NCBI GenBank assembly: GCA_003224665.1 | Contig: QHZM01000185.1 | Coordinates: 1-5,906 of the forward strand | Origin: Acidobacteriota bacterium | GTDB lineage: Bacteria > Acidobacteriota > Terriglobia > UBA7540 | Length of the DNA: 5,906 nt | Direction: 5' to 3' | In this document: one piece after another, positions 5,682-5,906 of the stretch | How the letters are laid out: every line of letters starts with the position of its first letter | How positions within the stretch are numbered: the first letter of the stretch is position 1 | Position numbers and translations under genes: made by a program | The notes under the pieces: model-generated | Told to the model about the DNA's origin: nothing | The model's database searches: none | What the model saw: only the letters and a program-made list of their open reading frames with translations

Positions 5682-5906
5682 TTATTTCTTTTGCTGGTTG
5701 TTCCCGCGTTGCGCATTCCCATAGATTTCTTCTTCAATCCATCCCCAAAGCTTGTTGATTTCTTTCTTCCCTGATCCCCACGAGAAAACGGCCCCTCCGG
5801 TTTTCTCAATCGCGACCCTTCCTTCAGAAGTCTTGTCCCCTGCTGGCTCGACGGTTAAACCAACGTTATAGCCCCACGACCAAGCAGTCGTCCCGATGTG
5901 GAACCT
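5682..5906 (-). CDS. C-terminal part of an unrecognised protein (cut by window edge)
   Basis: Reading the minus strand from the right edge gives 74 open residues ending at a TAA (5684-5682); no start is visible because the gene continues beyond the window. The fragment begins RFHIGTTAWSWGYNVGLTVE and continues through GRVAIEKTGGAVFSWGSGKK to EINKLWGWIEEEIYG, ending in a polar tail rich in N, Q and K. The pattern is two amphipathic strands, each with an S-W-G element (SWG at 10-12 and 42-44), followed by a helix, which suggests a small alpha-beta domain with internal symmetry. I recall similar 'SWG...V.V......G.V.I....F..WG..KK.I..I' C-termini in short uncharacterised proteins, but cannot name the family. 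That the frame is real rests on its good codon use and this coherent pattern. Confidence 0.7.
   Translation of the reverse strand, partial: RFHIGTTAWSWGYNVGLTVEPAGDKTSEGRVAIEKTGGAVFSWGSGKKEINKLWGWIEEEIYGNAQRGNNQQKK

Overview
This window looks like a housekeeping-plus-accessory stretch from a GC-rich bacterium, most likely an Acidobacteriota-type soil or subsurface lineage. That is an inference from three things: a large secreted protein combining a carboxypeptidase-regulatory-like domain, TPRs and a C-terminal beta domain; heptad-spaced ATTG motifs between genes; and a short cluster of tandem hairpins of the interspersed-repeat kind. No rRNA, tRNA, CRISPR array, transposase or phage gene was seen.

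Layout from left to right. 1-369 (minus) is the N-terminal part of a CstA-type carbon starvation transporter, cut by the window edge. 370-634 is a divergent intergenic region with two perfect palindromes and a good sigma70-like promoter (TTGCGA, 17 bp, TAGAAT) for the next gene. 635-1660 (plus) is a secreted metallo-beta-lactamase-fold hydrolase with a complete dinuclear zinc site. 1661-1794 separates two convergent genes and carries ATTG motifs at 7-8 bp spacing. 1795-2652 (minus) is the membrane zinc protease HtpX. 2653-2928 is rich in short inverted repeats. 2929-4881 (minus) is a 650-residue secreted TPR protein of unknown function. 4882-5164 is a divergent intergenic region; 4882-5057 shows nothing I can call, and 5058-5114 holds three hairpins in a row. 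5165-5613 (plus) is a compact hicB-hicA toxin-antitoxin pair with a 4-base ATGA overlap. 5682-5906 (minus) is the C-terminal end of an unrecognised protein running off the right edge.

The genes do not form one pathway. Apart from hicBA, each seems to be its own transcription unit: neighbours are divergent, convergent or separated by more than 250 bp. CstA (nutrient uptake on starvation), HtpX (membrane protein quality control) and HicBA (translation-blocking mRNA interferase) are all often linked with stress, but nothing here shows they are co-regulated. The best candidates for new biology are the multidomain secreted protein, the HicB antitoxin that lacks a DNA-binding domain, and the tandem-hairpin element beside it. 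I found no convincing unknown multi-gene system.
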